Positions 30,108-34,262 of a stretch of DNA of 34,262 bases are shown here, in pieces; position 1 is the stretch's first letter; every line of letters starts with the position of its first letter. The stretch is taken from assembly GCA_020061105.1 (NCBI GenBank), contig JAGUYW010000069.1, positions 1-34,262 on the forward strand. The letters are read 5' to 3'. The translations under genes and the position numbers were made by a program. The stretch is from Anaerolineales bacterium (lineage in GTDB: Bacteria; Chloroflexota; Anaerolineae; Anaerolineales; UBA4823). The notes under the pieces are model-generated. The model saw only the letters and a program-made list of their open reading frames with translations, had not been told where the DNA came from and searched no databases.

Positions 30108-32500
30108 ACGAATGGGTCAGTCGCGCCATCGTGTGGTTAGTGCGCAAAATCGGGGGGCGCAGCCTGTTTCTCCTTCTAACACTGGGCGGCGTGCTCAGCA
30201 GCATCGCCAGCGCCGTGCAAGGGTCAACCCGCCAACTCGATCAGGCTCCCCTCATCGGGCTGGTGTGGCTGGCAATGGTGGGCGGTTGGCTGTTGGCGCG
30301 TTCTTCCCAGCCAGCCTGGAAGGCCAGCCTGGCTGGGCTGGCGAGCGGCGTCGCCGTTTTGTTGATTATCCTCGGACAACTCAGCGGGCGGCTTTTGTTG
30401 TTGGCGCAATTGGCAATCCAATCCGCCTGGGACGGCCTGCGCTGGATCGCCGGCGGCCCACCGCCCGGTCCGGCAGCGCAAGGCGCCCTATCCATCCTGC
30501 AAGATATCGCCCAAAGCGTTTGGATGCTGTTAACCGAGTCCTATACCTGGCTGGATGCGCTGTGGTTTGGCGAACCATTCTTCGATCGCCTTGCCGCTAC
30601 TCTGTGGTGGGGATTAGCCCTGTGGGTGGTTGCGCTGTGGGCGGCCTGGTTGATCCGCCGCCAGCGCCAGCCACTGGCAGCCATGCTGCCTGGCGGGGTA
30701 CTGCTGGCGGTTGTCGCCTCCTACAGCGGCGCTTCGGCGCTGTTCTTTGCCCCCCTGCTAGCCGGGCTGCTCTTGATTTTGGCGGTTGTCAATTTTGGCC
30801 TTCACGAACAAAGCTGGCGCCAGCGTGACATCGACATCGCTGAAGATATCGTCGCCGATCACAGCCTGTGGTTAATGGGCTTTGTAGTCATCGTGGTCAG
30901 CCTGGCGCTGGCAGTGTCCAACCTGTCGCCCCAAAAAGCCCTCAAAGCCGTGCGCGATCTGGCCCGCCCGCGCCCCCAGGCCGTCCAACAGGCTGGCGAA
31001 GCGCTTGGATTGCTGGAAGGCGGCGCGGCTTTGCCATTTGGCGCAAGCGAAGGGGGAACGCTGCCGCGCCAGCGTTTGCTGGGCAGCGGGCCAGAACTCA
31101 GCCAGGAAATCGTCATGATGGTGCAGGTGGATGGATTGGCGACAGGCGATCCTGACGGAACCGGCGACAGGCCACCTACCTTTTACTGGCGCAGCGCCAG
31201 CTATGATATCTACACCGGACAAGGCTGGATGACCAGCCCGACCACCCGCCAGGAGCTGCGAGCCAATCACGAATTGCTCTCTACTGCCCCACCCGGCTGG
31301 CAATGGACGCGCCTGCGCATCCAACCTGCCAACCTATCAGAACGCCAATTATTTCACGCCGGAGAGCTGGCCAGCGCCAGTGTGAGATTTGCCATCGATG
31401 CCCGACCCAGCAATCCAGAAACGCTGCCGGACTTGTATTCAGCAACCCTGCTTGACTCGTTTTCTGCAGCAGGTTACCGGGTTGACTCAATTATCTTGCA
31501 AACCGGACAGGCCCAACTGCGCGCCGCCGGAGACGAATACCCGGAATGGGTGCGCCAACGCTATTTGCAACTGCCGCCCGACCTACCCGAGCGGCTGGTT
31601 GAACTGGCGGTCAACATTACCAGCCAGGCGCTCACGCCTTTCGACCGGGCGTTGGCGTTAGAAGGCTACCTGCGCCAATTTTCCTACACACTGGATGTGC
31701 CAATTCCGCCGCAAGATCAGGACGTAGCCGATTATTTCCTCTTCGATTTGCAACAAGGCTACTGCGATTATTACGCCACCAGCATGGCTGTACTGGGGCG
31801 CATCGCGGGGCTGCCCACCCGTCTTGTGATCGGATACGCCCAGGGCACTTTTGATCCGCAGCGCGGCAGTTTCCTGGTCAGCCAGGCCGAGGCGCATTCC
31901 TGGGTAGAAGTGTATTTCCCCGGCCTGGGTTGGGCGATTTTCGAGCCGACCGCTGGCCTGCCAGTCCTGGAACGACCCGCAAACCTGCCTGCTCAACCGC
32001 CTACCGCACTGCCTCCAGCGCCCATCGAGCGCCCGGTTCGACAGGCCGCCTGGCTGCTTTGGGCCGGCGCCATCATCATTGTAGCTGGGTTGCTGCTGCT
32101 GGTCGGATTCACCCTCGATCAGCAGCGCTTGCAGCGTTTGCCGCCTGGCCTGGCGCTGGCGAGCCTGTACCGCCGCCTGTATTCCCACATCGCCCGCCTG
32201 GGCCAACCGCTCGCTCCAGGAACCACTCCACACGAAATCGCCGGTGTATTCGAGCAACACCTGGCCAGGCTCGAGCGCAATCCTGTTTGGCGGAAGTTCG
32301 CCACACGCCTGGCGCTGCGCATCGCCCAAGGCTACGCCCAGGCCATTTATGGCCCAGTTCCACTCACCCATGAGACTCAGGAACAGGCGCTGCGAGACTG
32401 GCAGCGTTTACGACCTCGCTTGTGGATCGCCAGGCTGATGAACGTTATCCAGCGCATCCGGTTGTCCATTCCATTGCTTTTCAAGAAAAAATTCGAGTAA
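30104..32500 (+). CDS. TgpA-like transglutaminase-domain membrane protein
   Basis: This 798-residue protein has an N-terminal membrane part with several helices (about 15-230), an extracytoplasmic region, a transglutaminase-like domain (about 490-625) and another membrane helix (about 655-675) before a cytoplasmic tail. The Cys-His-acid triad is visible: C554 in GYCDYYATSM, H598 in EAHSWVEVYFPGLGW and E614 in FEPTAG, with glutamate where aspartate is classical. It may act as a protease or peptide-modifying enzyme outside the membrane. Start GTG 30104 overlaps the DUF58 stop as GTGA and has GGAGG 8 bases upstream. The MoxR ATPase that usually completes this trio is missing. Confidence 0.88.
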   Translation: MNEWVSRAIVWLVRKIGGRSLFLLLTLGGVLSSIASAVQGSTRQLDQAPLIGLVWLAMVGGWLLARSSQPAWKASLAGLASGVAVLLIILGQLSGRLLLLAQLAIQSAWDGLRWIAGGPPPGPAAQGALSILQDIAQSVWMLLTESYTWLDALWFGEPFFDRLAATLWWGLALWVVALWAAWLIRRQRQPLAAMLPGGVLLAVVASYSGASALFFAPLLAGLLLILAVVNFGLHEQSWRQRDIDIAEDIVADHSLWLMGFVVIVVSLALAVSNLSPQKALKAVRDLARPRPQAVQQAGEALGLLEGGAALPFGASEGGTLPRQRLLGSGPELSQEIVMMVQVDGLATGDPDGTGDRPPTFYWRSASYDIYTGQGWMTSPTTRQELRANHELLSTAPPGWQWTRLRIQPANLSERQLFHAGELASASVRFAIDARPSNPETLPDLYSATLLDSFSAAGYRVDSIILQTGQAQLRAAGDEYPEWVRQRYLQLPPDLPERLVELAVNITSQALTPFDRALALEGYLRQFSYTLDVPIPPQDQDVADYFLFDLQQGYCDYYATSMAVLGRIAGLPTRLVIGYAQGTFDPQRGSFLVSQAEAHSWVEVYFPGLGWAIFEPTAGLPVLERPANLPAQPPTALPPAPIERPVRQAAWLLWAGAIIIVAGLLLLVGFTLDQQRLQRLPPGLALASLYRRLYSHIARLGQPLAPGTTPHEIAGVFEQHLARLERNPVWRKFATRLALRIAQGYAQAIYGPVPLTHETQEQALRDWQRLRPRLWIARLMNVIQRIRLSIPLLFKKKFE

Positions 32501-32503
32501 AAT
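32498..32503 (+). promoter_or_regulatory. -10-like box (TAAAAT) before the PrsW gene
   Basis: TAAAAT begins with the TAA stop codon of the transglutaminase-like gene (32498-32500). Transcription would start near 32510, leaving about 29 bases with an AGGAGAA ribosome site before ATG 32539. Confidence 0.35.
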
Positions 32504-32538
32504 GGGAGACATTCAAATCAACTTTCAGGAGAACCTGC

Positions 32539-33543
32539 ATGGGCCTTGCTCTCTCGATTTTTTTCGGCTTTGCGCCAATGTTCCTTTTCGCCTGGTTTAT
32601 CTACTGGCTGGACCGCTACGAGAAGGAACCCAAGCGTCTGCTGGGGGGCGTGTTCATCTGGGGCGCGGTGATCGCAGCCGGGGCAGCTTTTATCATTAAC
32701 ACGCTGCTGGGCGCTGGCGTTTACCTTTTTACCGAATCAGAAACCGCCACCGAACTCGCCACCACCTCGCTCTTTGCGCCGGTGGTCGAAGAATCGCTCA
32801 AAGGCCTGGCAGTGTTGATTGTATTTTGGCTCTTCCGGCGCGAGTTCGACTCGCTGTTGGATGGCGTGGTGTACGCGGCCATCACTGCCCTGGGCTTTGC
32901 AGCCACTGAGAACGCCTTCTACATTTACGCGTACGGTTACCTGGAAGAAGGCTACATGGGTTTATTGGGCATGGTATTCGTGCGGGTCATCCTGGTCGGT
33001 TGGCAGCACCCCTTCTATACCGCCTTTATCGGCATCGGACTGGCGATTGCGCGCATGAATCGCCCCGTCTCGGTTAAGCTGCTAGCCCCGGTGATGGGCT
33101 GGTCGTTCGCTGTTTTCGCCCATGCCATGCATAACTCTATCGCCACCCTGGCCGGCGGGCTGGGAGGCCTGGTCTTCGGCACCTTCCTGGATTGGAGCGG
33201 CTGGTTTTTCATGTTCCTGTTCATCGTTTGGGCGACCGCCCACGAGAGAGGCTATATTGAGCGCCATTTGAAGGAAGAAGTTCACCTGGGAACCATCAGC
33301 CCGACGCAGTTCAAAGTGGCTGTTTCAGCCTGGATCCAGGTTTTCGTGCGCTTGAATGCCCTGCTGGCTGGGCGCTACCGCGCCACAGCGCGCTTTTACC
33401 ATTTGTGCGCTGAACTGGCGCACAAAAAACACCATCTCAAACATCTTGGCGAGGAGGGCGATGGCGCACATAGCAATTCAGCCGCCATCCAACGATTGCG
33501 AAGCGAGTTGAACCGCCTCTCGCCCCTGGCCCACAGTTCGTGA
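32539..33543 (+). CDS. PrsW-family intramembrane metalloprotease
   Basis: This 334-residue membrane protein has about eight helices and the PrsW/CAAX-like zinc protease motifs: E84-E85-x2-K88 in VVEESLKG, E124 in ATENAFYIYAYG, H157 in GWQHPFYTA, and H195 and H198 in AHAMHNS. PrsW in Bacillus cuts an anti-sigma factor to start an envelope stress response; the target here is unknown. The last 90 residues form a charged helical cytoplasmic tail. Start ATG 32539 follows AGGAGAACCTGC; the longer frame from 32422 overlaps the preceding gene and is rejected. It probably belongs with the DUF58 and transglutaminase-like genes in envelope maintenance. Confidence 0.87.
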   Translation: MGLALSIFFGFAPMFLFAWFIYWLDRYEKEPKRLLGGVFIWGAVIAAGAAFIINTLLGAGVYLFTESETATELATTSLFAPVVEESLKGLAVLIVFWLFRREFDSLLDGVVYAAITALGFAATENAFYIYAYGYLEEGYMGLLGMVFVRVILVGWQHPFYTAFIGIGLAIARMNRPVSVKLLAPVMGWSFAVFAHAMHNSIATLAGGLGGLVFGTFLDWSGWFFMFLFIVWATAHERGYIERHLKEEVHLGTISPTQFKVAVSAWIQVFVRLNALLAGRYRATARFYHLCAELAHKKHHLKHLGEEGDGAHSNSAAIQRLRSELNRLSPLAHSS

Positions 33544-33544
33544 G

Positions 33545-33560
33545 CGGCGTTGCAACGCCG
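33545..33560 (+). other. 16-base perfect palindrome after the PrsW gene
   Basis: CGGCGTTGCAACGCCG is self-complementary and begins 1 base after the PrsW stop codon. It could form a short hairpin. It has no T-run. A weaker CCTGCG/CGCAGG pairing follows at 33569-33592. The rest of the stretch to 33630 holds nothing recognised. Confidence 0.4.
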
Positions 33561-33630
33561 TCACCCCGCCTGCGCCTGGCAATCTCCGCAGGGGATCCTC
33601 CTGGCAGATATACAGGATCACCGGAAATCA

Positions 33631-33639
33631 TGGTAAAAT
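33631..33639 (+). promoter_or_regulatory. extended -10 promoter TGGTAAAAT for tRNA-Arg
   Basis: This is the third copy of the TGGTAAAAT nonamer. The predicted start near 33646 lies about 65 bases before the tRNA. The transcript would run on into the lipoprotein gene because no terminator lies between. Confidence 0.5.
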
Positions 33640-33710
33640 CGATCCGCCAGGGTCCTTCAGGCTGCCAGAATTCAGAGACGACCCTGGCCAGCGCATGAAA
33701 CATCGCCAAC

Positions 33711-33782
33711 GCCCCCATAGCTCAGTGGATAGAGCGTTGCCCTCCGGAGGCAAAAACCCGCGTTCGAGTCGCGGTGGGGGCA
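33711..33782 (+). tRNA. trnR-CCG: tRNA-Arg (anticodon CCG)
   Basis: The 72-base cloverleaf is complete. The acceptor stem is GCCCCCA with TGGGGGC, the D arm GCTC/GAGC, and the anticodon arm TTGCC-CTCCGGA-GGCAA with anticodon CCG. The variable loop has 4 bases and the T arm is CCGCG-TTCGAGT-CGCGG. The discriminator is A and CCA is not encoded. It reads CGG arginine codons. The next coding start lies only 5 bases beyond its 3' end. Confidence 0.97.
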
Positions 33783-33787
33783 CTCCC

Positions 33788-34262
33788 ATGAACAAACGAC
33801 AGGCGTCAAGAATGATTGCCCTGCTCGTTTGTTTTTTTCTGGCTGCTTGCCAGCCGCGCAACGAATTCCAACCCTGGCAATATACAGACTTGCGGCTTTT
33901 GGACGGCGTCGACGCCGCCCAGGCCTCTCACGATCTGGTGGCGGCCTATTTCCGCACGGTTGGGACACAAATGCAAATTCGCCTGGACTGGTTGGATCTG
34001 CCGACCCTGGCTGATTATGACCTGTACCTGGCCATAGACTGCCGCCCGGGCGAAGGCCAGACCCTGCCTATCCAGGCTGAAAGCAACCTGCCATGGGATG
34101 TTTTGCTGGTCATCCCGGCTGCCGGGGAGCTGGGCGCCTGGCAAACAGATGGGTCGCCGCTGCCAGGCAGCGGTCTACGCGTGCTGCGTGACCCACTCCT
34201 GGATACCCTGATCATCAGCCTGAATCACAGCGCTCTAAACGCCGGGCCAAATATCAAAATTC
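33788..34262 (+). CDS. lipoprotein of unknown function (N-terminal part, runs off the window)
   Basis: The frame starts at ATG 33788 and stays open for 158 codons to the end of the window. A basic tip (MNKRQASR), a hydrophobic stretch and the lipobox LAAC (C21) mark it as a lipoprotein. The following part (LRLLDGVDAAQASHDLVAAYFRT, LDWLDLPTLADYDLYLAID) resembles the opening of secreted beta-sandwich proteins, but no family is recognised. Its only possible ribosome site, GGTGGGGG, lies inside the 3' strand of the tRNA acceptor stem. Processing of the tRNA would leave this mRNA with a 5-base leader. Confidence 0.75.
   Translation, partial: MNKRQASRMIALLVCFFLAACQPRNEFQPWQYTDLRLLDGVDAAQASHDLVAAYFRTVGTQMQIRLDWLDLPTLADYDLYLAIDCRPGEGQTLPIQAESNLPWDVLLVIPAAGELGAWQTDGSPLPGSGLRVLRDPLLDTLIISLNHSALNAGPNIKI

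Noticed and set aside
31658-32371. 237-residue minus-strand frame in the transglutaminase-like gene
   Set aside because: It is antisense to the catalytic domain and has no recognisable domain.
32422-32538. Longer PrsW start at 32422
   Set aside because: It would overlap the preceding gene by 79 bases; AGGAGAA and a hydrophobic first helix support ATG 32539.
1-34262. CRISPR array, insertion sequence, prophage or attachment site
   Set aside because: No regularly spaced repeats, transposase, integrase or tRNA-end duplication was seen; the region after the tRNA is a normal gene.

Overview
The window looks like a chromosomal segment of a Chloroflexota bacterium, most likely of the Anaerolineae type. 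This is an inference, not a direct reading. It rests on the GC-moderate composition, the Pro/Thr-rich lipoprotein linkers, a very large GAF/PAS histidine kinase, a split methylmalonyl-CoA mutase, a diphosphate-type phosphofructokinase and an isolated Flp pilin. No phage, insertion sequence or CRISPR array is visible. Gene density is high and no gene-free stretch exceeds 300 bases.

Layout. (1) 1-3150: tail of a membrane protein, a homocysteine S-methyltransferase, a receiver-CpaE/TadZ ATPase fusion and a divergent PflX-like radical SAM protein. (2) 3160-5016, minus strand: a deoxynucleoside kinase, a 21-residue micro-ORF overlapping its stop codon, and a dTDP-glucose 4,6-dehydratase-like enzyme with an altered catalytic motif. 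(3) 5096-10976, plus strand: a CBU_0592-like membrane protein, an aromatic amino acid decarboxylase overlapping it by 8 bases, a VOC protein and a 1239-residue histidine kinase. (4) 11018-14801, plus strand: methylmalonyl-CoA mutase catalytic subunit, phosphofructokinase, a candidate structured non-coding RNA, a Flp pilin and a small unknown protein. (5) 14866-24437, minus strand: a LysM protein and a fatty-acid oxidation cluster (SCP2, thiolase, FadN-type fusion, lipoprotein, two acyl-CoA dehydrogenases, TetR regulator). (6) 24604-33543, plus strand: a polytopic MATE-like membrane protein, a LysE exporter, a fused alpha/beta 2-oxoacid dehydrogenase E1, a DUF58 protein, a transglutaminase-like membrane protein and a PrsW-type protease. 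(7) tRNA-Arg(CCG), followed after 5 bases by the start of a lipoprotein that runs off the window.

How the genes fit together. The TetR gene has a clear promoter with a palindromic operator just downstream, and it precedes two acyl-CoA dehydrogenases whose active-site residues look complementary. With the FadN-type protein and thiolase they make a complete beta-oxidation spiral, which the mutase could extend to odd-chain or branched products. The DUF58 and transglutaminase-like genes overlap by GTGA and are a recurrent pair.

The most notable non-coding signals are the rod-like RNA at 14042-14164, the repeated extended -10 word TGGTAAAAT, -10 boxes that contain the stop codon of the preceding gene, and several genes whose -10 box lies so close to the start codon that the mRNA would be nearly leaderless.
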